A stretch of DNA of 64,000 nucleotides from Embleya hyalina. Lineage in GTDB: Bacteria > Actinomycetota > Actinomycetes > Streptomycetales > Streptomycetaceae. Below, in pieces: positions 8,574 through 16,590 of the stretch (positions are counted from its first letter, which is position 1; each line of letters opens with the position of its first letter). The stretch covers positions 193,926-257,925 of the forward strand of contig NZ_BIFH01000021.1 of assembly GCF_003967355.1 (NCBI RefSeq), read 5' to 3'. The notes beneath the pieces are model-generated. The model saw nothing but the letters and a program-made list of their open reading frames with translations, searched no databases and was not told the origin of the DNA. The translations under genes were made by a program, and so were the position numbers.

Positions 8574-11065
8574 TGGCGGCGCCGACGAAGGCGGGGGACA
8601 CCGCTTCGCACCTGCCGGCCGAGTTGGAGGCGCGCGCCGAACGGGCCCGGCCGCTGGACGCCGCGCTGCGCGGCTCGATGGAGCGCTCGTTCGGCACGTC
8701 CCTGGGCGACGTGGTCGTGCACACCGACGCCGACGCGGCGGCGTCGGCCGAGCACCTCGACGCGAAGGCGTACGCGGTCGGCCGGCACGTCGTGTTCGGC
8801 CCCGGGCGCTACGACCCGCACTCGACCGCGGGCCGGGCGCTGATCGGCCACGAACTCGCGCATGTGGTGCAGCAGCGCCGCGGCGGCCCGCGGCCGGGGC
8901 CGCGCGGCGTGCACCCCTCGGGCACCGCGGCCGAAGGCGCCGCGCACACGGCGGGCGCCCGAGCCGCCGCCGGCCTGTCCGCCCCGGTCGCGGGCGGCAC
9001 CGCGCCGGGCGTGTCCCGGGCGCCGAAGAACGAGGCGGAAGAGGAGGCCGAACGCGCCGAACTGCGGGAGAACCGCGCCGCGGCGATGGTCGCCTTGGGC
9101 GCCACCGAGGGCGTCGCGCTGGAGGTCACCGGCGCCGTGGACACCCTGATCGGCCTCGGCTACGGAGCACACGACGCGGGTCGCCTCGGCGTGCGCAAGG
9201 CGGCCTCGCTGCTCGGGCTGTCGGGCGACCAGACGACGGTGGTCCAGGCGTGGTACGAGGGGGCCTCCGGCGGGTTCGTCCTGGACGCCGTGCGTGACCG
9301 GGCCAAGGCGGCGGGGCTGGTCGACCCGTACACCGGCGTACCCGCGCTCTCGCCGGGGGTCACGAAGGCGGGCGACCTGACCGAGGCGTACTTCGACCGG
9401 GTCAGCGGCGGCCACGCGCCCGACGACGGCAGTCTGTTCAGCGACCGCGAGCTGACCCAGATCGCCGTGCAGCTCGGGGTGAAGACCATCCTCGCCTACA
9501 CCGGAGGAGAGGAGGTGCTCCTCGCGCTCAAGGTGTTGGGCGTGGCGAGTTCGGTCGAGGCGATCCTGAACGCGATCAACGCCAATCCGGAGGGCTGGCC
9601 GTCCGATTCGCGGTTCTGGCTCCAGGTCGTCGGCGCCGTGCTCAACGTGGCCGGACTGGCCGCGTCGTCGGCGGGCAAACGATTGGCGGCGTTGCTGCTC
9701 GACGCGGCGCTGGCCACGCTGTCGACCGCTCCGGCCGTGCGGAAGTTGTGGGTGGACTGGAAGGGCGCGCACGGCCCGGACCGCGACGCGGTGCTCGAAC
9801 AGGACCTCAAGGACGTGGTGCGGGCGCTGATCGCGGTGATGCACCAGATCCTGCTGCACGCCGCCGGCTACCGACGCTCGAAGGCACCGGGCGGGGGCGG
9901 TACGGAAGGCGGCGCCGGCCGCGAGCATGCCGGGCCGCCCGTGAGGCAGCCGCAGCCGGCCGCCGACGCGCATGCCGGCCCGCCGCCGGCGCCCGCGCAC
10001 GCCGGTGCCGGGACGGCACCGGCCGGGGCGACCACGGCCGGCCCGGCGACACCCGCGCCGCCCGCCGCCGCGCCGGCGGCGGCGCCGAAGCCGGCCGGGA
10101 AGTCCGGTGGGAAATCGGGCGGCGTATCCGGCGGCGCGAAGGCGCCCGGCAGGAAATCGCCGGGCAGGCCCAAGACCGCGTCGGCGGACCCGAAACCCGC
10201 CCCGTCGACCACCGGACCGGCTCCGATCGAGCCCGCGCCCGGCACGGCCGCACCTGCGGAGGCGACGACGAGCGCCGCGAAGCCGACAGGCGCGAAGGCC
10301 ACGACAAAGGCCCCGGCAGCCAAGACCCCCGGCCGCAAGGCGCCCGCACGAAAGGCACCCGCACGGAAGCCGGCCGGGAAGAAAGCCGCCGCGCGGAAGG
10401 CGACCCCGGAGAAGACCGCGGCGGAGCGCAAGACCGCCGCCGGCAGCGGCTCCGCCGAGGCCGGACGGACCGAGGGCACCCCGGTCGAGCCGACCCGACG
10501 GGAGAGGCGGCAACTGGTCAAGGACGTTCGCGCCCGGGCCAAAGCGCTGCGGGCGGAGGCGCGGAAGGACCCGTCCGCCGTGGACCGGCTGCGCGATCTG
10601 TACGAGGGCCAACCCGACCACGTGCTCGGCGCGTTGAGCGACGACCCGGTGGCCGCGCAGGTCCGGGACCGCCGCCGGGCGCGGCAGCAGAAGGACGAAC
10701 TCGCCAGGATCGACGCGAGCGACTTCCGCCCGCCGCACGAGGCCACGGTCCGCGTGCTCGACCCCGACGGGAGCGTCGTGCACAACGAGTCCCTGCGCAG
10801 CGGCGGCGTCACCCCCGAACAGCGTGCGGCACGCGGCCTGAACCGGGCCAACCAGGACAGTCACACCGAGGCCAAGGCGGTGACGCGGGTCCCGCTGACG
10901 GCCGGTCAGCGGATGTACATCACCGGCCAGTACGACCCGTGCGGATCCTGCCGGGCCGCCATGCAGGCGGCGGCCCTGCGCAGCGGCGGGCGGATCAACT
11001 ACTGGTGGCCCGGCGGACCACCCGAAGGCATCTGGTTTCCGCTCGGCTCCGGCGGTGCGCGGTGA
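8573..11065 (+). CDS. DUF4157 eCIS effector with C-terminal deaminase-like domain
   Basis: This 830-residue multidomain protein has four visible parts. Residues ~10-110 form a DUF4157 domain with HELAHVVQQ at 93-101, the metalloprotease-like motif that marks many eCIS cargo proteins. Residues ~300-440 are hydrophobic and helical. Residues ~505-625 are a Lys/Ala/Pro-rich, histone-H1-like stretch (repeated KAPARKA-type units). The last ~110 residues contain HTE (764-766) and PCGSC (789-793), the zinc and catalytic motifs of the cytidine-deaminase-like superfamily, in the context GQYDPCGSCRAAM. The likely role is a toxin acting on nucleic acid or nucleotide; this is inferred from motifs. The ATG overlaps the ATPase stop. 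No obvious immunity gene is adjacent. Confidence 0.85.
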   Translation: MAAPTKAGDTASHLPAELEARAERARPLDAALRGSMERSFGTSLGDVVVHTDADAAASAEHLDAKAYAVGRHVVFGPGRYDPHSTAGRALIGHELAHVVQQRRGGPRPGPRGVHPSGTAAEGAAHTAGARAAAGLSAPVAGGTAPGVSRAPKNEAEEEAERAELRENRAAAMVALGATEGVALEVTGAVDTLIGLGYGAHDAGRLGVRKAASLLGLSGDQTTVVQAWYEGASGGFVLDAVRDRAKAAGLVDPYTGVPALSPGVTKAGDLTEAYFDRVSGGHAPDDGSLFSDRELTQIAVQLGVKTILAYTGGEEVLLALKVLGVASSVEAILNAINANPEGWPSDSRFWLQVVGAVLNVAGLAASSAGKRLAALLLDAALATLSTAPAVRKLWVDWKGAHGPDRDAVLEQDLKDVVRALIAVMHQILLHAAGYRRSKAPGGGGTEGGAGREHAGPPVRQPQPAADAHAGPPPAPAHAGAGTAPAGATTAGPATPAPPAAAPAAAPKPAGKSGGKSGGVSGGAKAPGRKSPGRPKTASADPKPAPSTTGPAPIEPAPGTAAPAEATTSAAKPTGAKATTKAPAAKTPGRKAPARKAPARKPAGKKAAARKATPEKTAAERKTAAGSGSAEAGRTEGTPVEPTRRERRQLVKDVRARAKALRAEARKDPSAVDRLRDLYEGQPDHVLGALSDDPVAAQVRDRRRARQQKDELARIDASDFRPPHEATVRVLDPDGSVVHNESLRSGGVTPEQRAARGLNRANQDSHTEAKAVTRVPLTAGQRMYITGQYDPCGSCRAAMQAAALRSGGRINYWWPGGPPEGIWFPLGSGGAR

Positions 11066-11973
11066 TCGACATCCTCGACCTGATCATCCGCGAGACGCTG
11101 ATCGCCGGCGTGCCCGGTCTGACCGGTGCCCGGATCGGTTTCCAGCCACCCGACGACGACTGGCGGCAGCGGGTGGGCGCGAGCCAGGGCGTCTGGGTCA
11201 ACTGCGCGCTGGTCGATCTGCGCGAGGACCGGCACATGCGGCAGAACATCCGGCGGCGGATCACCACCGGCGCGGTCACCGTGGAGCGGCCCGAGCCGGC
11301 GCGGATTCGCTGCCACTACCTGATCACCGCGTGGAACGCGGCCAAGGACAGCCCGCAGATGCCCGCGACCGAGCAGGAACACATGGTGCTCGGCGCGATC
11401 CTGGCCGTGCTCCTGCACGCCGACCCGCTGGTCGCCTCCGCCGTGCTGACCCCCGATCAACTGGCCTCTGTACCCGAGGTGTTGCGCGAGGCGGAACTGC
11501 CCGTCGAGGTGGTGCCGCCGGAAGGGTTCGGCAAACTCGCCGAGTTCTGGGGCACGGTCGGCCGGGCCACCTCGTGGCACCCCGCCGTGTACCTGATCGT
11601 CACCATGCCGGTCCCGGAGGCGGACCGGCGGATCGACGGCGTGGTGCACACCGTGCTCACCTCCTACCAGGGCACGCCGCCCGACGGGCCCGTCGAGCAA
11701 CTGGCCGACGTGGGCGGACTGGTGCTCGACGCCACGGCCGGCCCGGGGATGCCGCCGGTGCCGGTGGCCGACGCCCGGGTCGTGCTGCTCGACGCGGCGG
11801 GCGGCGAGGCGGTCCGTGCCCGCAGCGGCGCCGACGGGCGCTTCGTGGTGGTCGACGTGCGGCCCGGCGCCTACACCGCGCTGGTCACCGCCGCCGGACT
11901 GCCGCCACCCGCGCCCACCCCCGTCCAGGTCCCCGGTTCCCCCGACGCGCTGATCGAACTGCGCTTCACCTGA
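11062..11973 (+). CDS. DUF4255 tail-terminator-like protein (Pvc16-like)
   Basis: This 303-residue protein starts at GTG 11062 in a GTGA overlap with the effector gene. Residues ~1-195 have the DUF4255 pattern: an N-terminal helix IDILDLIIRETLIAGV, then CHYLITAWNAAKDS and TEQEHMVLGAILAVLLHADPL. The C-terminal ~80 residues form an added beta-sandwich of the carboxypeptidase-regulatory type (VLLDAAGGEAVRARSGADGR, then VRPGAYTALVTAAG). In eCIS and related particles, DUF4255 proteins cap the tube/sheath. It directly precedes the sheath gene. Confidence 0.85.
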   Translation: MIDILDLIIRETLIAGVPGLTGARIGFQPPDDDWRQRVGASQGVWVNCALVDLREDRHMRQNIRRRITTGAVTVERPEPARIRCHYLITAWNAAKDSPQMPATEQEHMVLGAILAVLLHADPLVASAVLTPDQLASVPEVLREAELPVEVVPPEGFGKLAEFWGTVGRATSWHPAVYLIVTMPVPEADRRIDGVVHTVLTSYQGTPPDGPVEQLADVGGLVLDATAGPGMPPVPVADARVVLLDAAGGEAVRARSGADGRFVVVDVRPGAYTALVTAAGLPPPAPTPVQVPGSPDALIELRFT

Positions 11974-11994
11974 TCACCTGAGAGGACGTCCGCC

Positions 11995-13962
11995 ATGGCC
12001 GTGCAGGTCTCGTACCCCGGCGTCTACATCGAAGAGACCGAGCCCGCCGCGCCCATCCAGGGCGTGTCGACCAGCGTCGCGGCGTTCATCGGCATCAGCG
12101 CGCAGGGGCCGATCGCCGAACCCACCCTGGTGACCAGCCCGGACGCGTTCACCGCGCTGTTCGGCCCGCCCGTCGACGGCGGCGACGTGCCCTACTATCT
12201 GCCGCTCGCCGTGGACGGCTTCTTCCGCAACGGCGGCACCCAGTGCTTCGTGCTGCGCGTGGGCACCGCGACACCGGCCGGGATCGACCTGCCGGCGCGG
12301 GCGACGGGGGCGCCGGCCGCGGCCCGGGTGGTGGCCCGTCTCGACGGGCCCGACGGCGAGGGCGGTTCCGTGCGGATCGCCGACTCCAGCGCGCTGGCCG
12401 CCGCGTTGACCGCGGCCGGCGCCGGTACCGACCTGCCCGTGGTCCGGGGCAGCGCGAGCATCACCGCCGTCGACGCCACCCGGCGCGTGCTCACCGTGAA
12501 CGCGGTCGACGGCCTGGCGGTGGGCGATCGGGTGGTGGTGGCCAAGGGCACCGATCGGCAGACGTCGCGGGTGACGTCGGTCCAGGCGCCGGACACGGTC
12601 GTGCTGGCGAGCGGCCTGTCGGGCACGGTCGACTTCGCCGGCGGCACCGTGACCGGTGACGATCTCGCCGCCGGGGACACCGTGTTGCGGCTGACCGTGC
12701 CCGCCGCGATCGCGCTGCGCCCGCTGGTCCCGGTCGGCTCCTCCGTGCGGATCTCCGACGGCACCAACACCGAGTGGGGCATCGTCGCGGCGGTCTCCAA
12801 CGACGCGATCACCCTGCGCAAGCCGCTCGCCAAGGCGTACCGGCTCACCGCGCCGACGCGGGTGGCCACCGCCGAGTTCGACCTCACCGTCACCGACCGC
12901 AACGGCCGGGCCGTCGGGTATCCGGGACTGTCCACCACCCCGTCGCATCCGCGCTGGTGGGGCGGGCCCGCGGTGACGAGCGACTACCTGCGGATCGTGA
13001 TCGCGGCCGACGCGCCGATCCCGGCGGGCGATCCACGCCCCAGGGCCGGGACGTACGCCCTCGCCGGCGCCGTGGCCGACGTGCCCGCCGGCTCCTGGGC
13101 CGACGTGGCGAACAAGATGCCCCAGCACCTGAACCTGCTCCGCCCGATCGACGAGATCAGCCTCGTACTCGCGCCGGGCTGCACCGACACCGGCGCACAG
13201 CGGGCGATCGTCGAGCACTGCGAGTCGTTGTACGACCGCTTCGCGATCCTGGACAGCCTGCCCGGCGTGGACGTGGTCACGGTCAAGGCCCAACGCGCCG
13301 ACCTCACCGGCGCGTTGGACAAGGGATTCGCGGCGCTCTACTACCCGTGGATCCAACTCCGCGACCCCGCCAAGCAGGCGGTGGTCGTGCACCCGCCGTC
13401 CGGCCACCTGGCCGGGATCTACGCGCACACCGACGCCACCCGCGGCGTCCACAAGGCCCCGGCCAACGTCGGCATCGCGGGCGCGCTGGGCCTGGAACGG
13501 CGGCTGAGCGACGCGGATCAGGGCCTGCTCAACCCCGACGGGGTCAACGCGCTGCGCATCCTGCCCGGACGCGGATCGCCGGTGGTGTGGGGTGCGCGCA
13601 CCACCGCGGGAGATCGCAATTGGCAGTACGTGAACGTGCGACGGTTGTTCCTCTACCTGGAGGAGTCGATCCAACTCGGGCTGCGCGGAGCGGTGTTCGA
13701 GCCGAACGACCTCGAACTGTGGGGCAAGCTCAAGCACACCCTCACCGAATTCCTCACCCGGGTCTGGCGCGACGGCGCGCTGTTCGGCGCCAAGGCCAAG
13801 GACGCCTTCTTCGTCCGCATCGACGAGGCGCTCAATCCGCCGAGCACCCGCAAACTCGGGCTGCTCCACATCGAGATCGGCGTACAGCCGGTCTACCCGG
13901 CCGAGTTCATCGTGGTCCGGATCGGCATCTGGGACGGCGGCGCGGAGGTCAGCGAGCAGTAG
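11995..13962 (+). CDS. Contractile tail sheath protein
   Basis: This 655-residue protein starts YPGVYIEETEPAAPIQGVST, the sheath N-terminal arm. It ends with the conserved sheath C-domain (YVNVRRLFLYLEESIQLGLR, VFEPNDLELW and the strand ILHIEIGVQPVYPAEFIVVR-like terminus). Residues ~100-310 are an extra beta-rich insertion (VVRGSASITAV, VGDRVVVAKGTDRQTS) expected to face outward on the particle. The sheath polymerises around the tube and contracts to drive it. AGAGGA upstream supports ATG 11995. It is the only sheath gene in the locus. Confidence 0.95.
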   Translation: MAVQVSYPGVYIEETEPAAPIQGVSTSVAAFIGISAQGPIAEPTLVTSPDAFTALFGPPVDGGDVPYYLPLAVDGFFRNGGTQCFVLRVGTATPAGIDLPARATGAPAAARVVARLDGPDGEGGSVRIADSSALAAALTAAGAGTDLPVVRGSASITAVDATRRVLTVNAVDGLAVGDRVVVAKGTDRQTSRVTSVQAPDTVVLASGLSGTVDFAGGTVTGDDLAAGDTVLRLTVPAAIALRPLVPVGSSVRISDGTNTEWGIVAAVSNDAITLRKPLAKAYRLTAPTRVATAEFDLTVTDRNGRAVGYPGLSTTPSHPRWWGGPAVTSDYLRIVIAADAPIPAGDPRPRAGTYALAGAVADVPAGSWADVANKMPQHLNLLRPIDEISLVLAPGCTDTGAQRAIVEHCESLYDRFAILDSLPGVDVVTVKAQRADLTGALDKGFAALYYPWIQLRDPAKQAVVVHPPSGHLAGIYAHTDATRGVHKAPANVGIAGALGLERRLSDADQGLLNPDGVNALRILPGRGSPVVWGARTTAGDRNWQYVNVRRLFLYLEESIQLGLRGAVFEPNDLELWGKLKHTLTEFLTRVWRDGALFGAKAKDAFFVRIDEALNPPSTRKLGLLHIEIGVQPVYPAEFIVVRIGIWDGGAEVSEQ

Positions 13963-14041
13963 CGGGCGCCCGGCGGCGCGACACCGACCGGTACGAACAC
14001 CGACCGGCACGACAGGGCAACGACAGGCAGTGGAGGGCGCC

Positions 14042-14479
14042 GTGAGCACGGGCGATATCCAGGACCCCTTTGTCAATTTCAACTTCAAGGTCGAACTCGA
14101 CGGGATCATCCGCGTCGGCTTCCACGAGGTGAGCGGCCTCGACGCGACGGTGGACGTGGTGGAGCACCGCGAGGGCGGCTGGAACATCACCCCCTACAAG
14201 TTCCCCGGTCAGGCCAAATTCGCCAATATCATGCTCAAGTGGGGCATGACCACCGACACCGAACTGTACGACTGGCACCGGCAGATCGTCGAGGGCGACA
14301 TCGTCCGCAAGAACGGCGCGGTGCTGCTCCTGGACCGGCGCGGCGTGGTCACCTCGCGCTGGAACTTCGTCCGCGCCTGGCCCACCAAGTACACCGCCCC
14401 GCCACTCACCGCCGAGTCCAACGACATCGCGATCGAGACCCTGGAACTGGTCCACGAGGGCCTGGAGCGGGTGCAGTGA
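14042..14479 (+). CDS. Tail tube protein (gp19-like)
   Basis: This 145-residue protein contains DPFVNFNFKVELDGIIRVGFHEVSGLD, then EHREGGW, KFPGQAKFANIMLKWG and W..IV.G....N, the pattern of phage T4 gp19-type tube proteins. It stacks as hexameric rings to form the inner tube that carries cargo. The start at GTG 14042 is chosen because GGAGGG lies just upstream; GTG 14030 would add four residues. Its stop overlaps the next gene by four bases. Confidence 0.93.
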   Translation: MSTGDIQDPFVNFNFKVELDGIIRVGFHEVSGLDATVDVVEHREGGWNITPYKFPGQAKFANIMLKWGMTTDTELYDWHRQIVEGDIVRKNGAVLLLDRRGVVTSRWNFVRAWPTKYTAPPLTAESNDIAIETLELVHEGLERVQ

Positions 14480-14874
14480 CCATGTTGCGGATCGAACACG
14501 ACTTCACCCTCCCGGTCGGACTCCTCGGCGACGACGGCACGTTGCACCGCGACGGCACGATGCGGCTGGCCACCGCCGCCGACGAGATCCTGCCGCTCGC
14601 CGACCCGCGCGTGCAGCGCAACCCGGCCTATCTGTCGGTGATCCTGCTCAGCCGGGTGGTCACCAGGGTGGGCGCGGTCGAGACGGTCACCCCGCGCACG
14701 ATCGAGACGCTGTTCGCCGCCGATCTGGCCCACCTCCAGGACCTGTACAACCGGATCAACAGCGTGGACGAGCCGGACTCGGCGACCGAGGGGTCCTGTC
14801 CGAACTGCGGCGAGGAGGTCCGTCCGGGCCACGAGCGCCTGGGGGGATCCGCGGATATCCGGTCGATCGGCTGA
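14476..14874 (+). CDS. Tail-assembly-chaperone-like protein (zero frame)
   Basis: This 132-residue protein sits directly after the tube gene. The pattern HRDGTMRLATAADE, NPAYLSVILLSRVVTR and ITP-type helix TPRTIETLFAADLAHLQDLYNRIN resembles phage tail assembly chaperones of the gp41/E type (Phage_TAC_7-like). A C-terminal SCPNCGEEV is a zinc-ribbon-like knuckle. GTG 14476 overlaps the tube stop; ATG 14482 is an alternative. Near its 3' end, the in-frame heptamer G GGG GGA at 14841 could send ribosomes into the -1 frame and replace the last nine residues with a 56-residue DUF6760-like domain. Confidence 0.75.
   Translation: MTMLRIEHDFTLPVGLLGDDGTLHRDGTMRLATAADEILPLADPRVQRNPAYLSVILLSRVVTRVGAVETVTPRTIETLFAADLAHLQDLYNRINSVDEPDSATEGSCPNCGEEVRPGHERLGGSADIRSIG
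14841..14847 (+). promoter_or_regulatory. Candidate -1 ribosomal frameshift site (G GGG GGA)
   Basis: Codons CTG GGG GGA TCC place the heptamer in the canonical X XXY YYZ register of the upstream gene. Slipping by -1 re-pairs both tRNAs on GGG, and the next codon is ATC at 14847, reading IRGYPVDRLREEIAF. An SD-like GAGGAGG lies about 22 bases upstream (14812-14818). Short palindromes (ATCCGCGGAT, GGATATCC) follow immediately. Confidence 0.5.
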
Positions 14875-15017
14875 GGGAGGAGATCGCCTTCGTCGCCTAC
14901 CACCTGCACTGGTCGCACGCCGAACTGATGGACCTCGACCACGCCGAGCGTCGCCGATGGGTGGAGCGGGTGTCGGCGATCAACCAGCGCCTCAACGAGG
15001 CGGCGGGCGGCGGTTGA
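14847..15017 (+). CDS. DUF6760-like tail protein frame lacking a normal start codon
   Basis: The frame encodes 56 residues: IRGYPVDRLREEIAFVAYHLHW, then an Asp/His linker, ERRRWVERVSAINQRLNEAAGGG. This matches the small eCIS-associated DUF6760 pattern (GYPxDRLxEEvAfvAYHxHW...RRrWvxxix.iN.Rln). No ATG, GTG or TTG occurs in this frame for at least 80 bases upstream of GYP, and the only such codons lie inside the conserved region. It is therefore either made as the C-terminal part of a -1 frameshift product of the preceding gene (fusion of about 180 residues) or started at ATC or CTG. A base-calling error in the G6 run is a further possibility. Confidence 0.65.
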   Translation: MRGYPVDRLREEIAFVAYHLHWSHAELMDLDHAERRRWVERVSAINQRLNEAAGGG

Positions 15018-15133
15018 CGTCGGATGGGGGAGCGCGGAGCGCGAGCCCGCGCGGCGGGCGTGGATGTGCGTACGAGCACCGGGCGCATCGGAGCACCGGT
15101 CGTGAACGTGGGTATCGGGAAGGGAGTTCGACC

Positions 15134-15895
15134 GTGATCGTCACGGGAGCGCGTCCGCCGTCGGCGGGGTGGCCGGTTCGGGCGGCGGCCTCCTCGATGC
15201 TTGCCGCCGTTCGTGCCCGGGTCGAGCCGGGCGCCGCGCGGGACCGGGCCAAGCGGGTCGAGGGGCGCGTGTCCGGGGCCGCGTTCGTGCTGCGGGTGGC
15301 GCCGCGTGCGCCGAGGCCCCCGAAGGCGCGGGAGATTCCCGTGCGGGTCGCGGACGTTCGGCGGTGTGCGCACGTGCGGCTCGATGTGCGGGTGAGCCTG
15401 CCGCCGATGGTGGCGCTCACGCGGGTCGAGCGGGTCGACGCGGGTGGGGTGGCCGGGTCCGGGGTGGTCGGCGGGCCGCCGGTACCGGTGTTGCGTACCG
15501 GGTCCGCCGGGGGCGGGGTGGTCGAACGGGCGCGTGCGACACGCCGGTTGTACGAGCGGGGGGCCGGGCACGGTCGGCGGATCGAGGAGCCGGGCGGCCG
15601 GCCGACCCCGACGTCGCGCGGCGCGGGACCCACCACGCCCGGGGCGGCGCCCTACGCACGGCCCCGGAGCGTGTTGACGTTCGCCGCCCCCGCCCGACCC
15701 GAGCCCGCCCCGGCCGCCGCGCCCGGGTATTCGGCCGATCCGATCGCCCGGGACCGGGCCGCGCGGCCGGATCGCGCCGCCCCGGCCGCGCCCGCGCTCA
15801 CCTCCGCGGATCTGCCGCGCCTGGTGGACGGCGTGGTGCGGGAGATCGATCGCCGGGTGCTCGCCCGCCAGGAGCGTCGGGGGTGGAGCCGATGA
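15134..15895 (+). CDS. Pro/Arg-rich eCIS structural protein of unknown function
   Basis: This 253-residue protein has a variable, Arg/Pro/Ala-rich body and a short ordered C-terminus, ADLPRLVDGVVREIDRRVLARQERRGW. A terminal helix of this kind (V..ID.R..A..ER.G) recurs in small proteins between the tube and LysM genes of actinobacterial eCIS. It may act as an adaptor at the tube/baseplate junction, which is inference. GTG 15134 is chosen because AAGGGAG lies seven bases upstream. Its stop overlaps the LysM gene by four bases. Confidence 0.7.
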   Translation: MIVTGARPPSAGWPVRAAASSMLAAVRARVEPGAARDRAKRVEGRVSGAAFVLRVAPRAPRPPKAREIPVRVADVRRCAHVRLDVRVSLPPMVALTRVERVDAGGVAGSGVVGGPPVPVLRTGSAGGGVVERARATRRLYERGAGHGRRIEEPGGRPTPTSRGAGPTTPGAAPYARPRSVLTFAAPARPEPAPAAAPGYSADPIARDRAARPDRAAPAAPALTSADLPRLVDGVVREIDRRVLARQERRGWSR

Positions 15896-16590
15896 CGGTC
15901 ATGGAACGTGCGACGATCACCGATTCCGTCACCGGCAAGGTCACCCGCGTGTTGTTCAACCCGGAGGACTACACGGTCGACCGGCAGACCACCTACGCCC
16001 AACTCCCGGTGCCCGGACTGTCCGCGCCGATCGTGCAGTTCGTGCACGGCAACGCGCAGACCCTGGAGATGGAACTGTTCCTCGACTCCCTGGAGGCGAA
16101 CGACCAGGCGGGCGCGGGCAGCGACGTGCGGATCCTGGTGCGGCGCGTCGTCGACCTGATGAACATCGACCCCACGCTGCACGCCCCGCCGCCGCTGGTG
16201 TTCGCCTGGTCGAGTCTGACCTTCACCTGCGTACTGACCCGGGTCGCGCAGAAGTTCGTGATGTTCAAGCCGGACGGCACCCCGGTGCGGGCCCGACTGA
16301 GCGTCACCTTCAGCGAGTTCCGCAACGTGGACATGGAGGCGAAGGAGGTCAAGCGGCAGACCTCCGACTACACCAAGGCGCATACGGTCGTGGCCGGCGA
16401 GACGTTGCAACTGATCGCCTGGCGCGAGTACGGGTCCGCCTCCGCGTGGCGGCCGATCGCGCTGTACAACGGGCTGGACGACCCGCGCGTATTGGCCGTC
16501 GGCGACACGCTGCACATCCCGCGCCTGCCGTACCGGGACCGGGGTACCGACGAGGTCTTCGACGCGCCGCCGCCGGAGGTGCCGGCATGA
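15892..16590 (+). CDS. LysM-containing baseplate/tube-connector protein (Pvc7-like)
   Basis: This 232-residue protein has N-terminal strands ATITDSVTGKVTRVLFNPEDYTV and ELFLDSLEAN, typical of the eCIS and phage gp53-like connector. A LysM-like module follows at residues ~164-213 (HTVVAGETLQLIAWREYG ... LYNGLDDPRVLAVGDTLHIP). It joins the tube to the baseplate hub; LysM modules in this setting are structural. The ATG overlaps the preceding stop and GGGGTGGAG lies upstream. Confidence 0.88.
   Translation: MTVMERATITDSVTGKVTRVLFNPEDYTVDRQTTYAQLPVPGLSAPIVQFVHGNAQTLEMELFLDSLEANDQAGAGSDVRILVRRVVDLMNIDPTLHAPPPLVFAWSSLTFTCVLTRVAQKFVMFKPDGTPVRARLSVTFSEFRNVDMEAKEVKRQTSDYTKAHTVVAGETLQLIAWREYGSASAWRPIALYNGLDDPRVLAVGDTLHIPRLPYRDRGTDEVFDAPPPEVPA

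Noticed and set aside
8841..8875. The HELAH motif read as evidence for a secreted zinc protease
   Set aside because: The motif lies in a DUF4157 domain with no signal peptide and inside an eCIS operon, so it is better read as a cargo or self-processing domain.
14957..15133. Longer N-terminus for the Pro-rich eCIS protein
   Set aside because: The upstream part overlaps the DUF6760 frame in another register and has no ribosome-binding site, whereas GTG 15134 has a good one.
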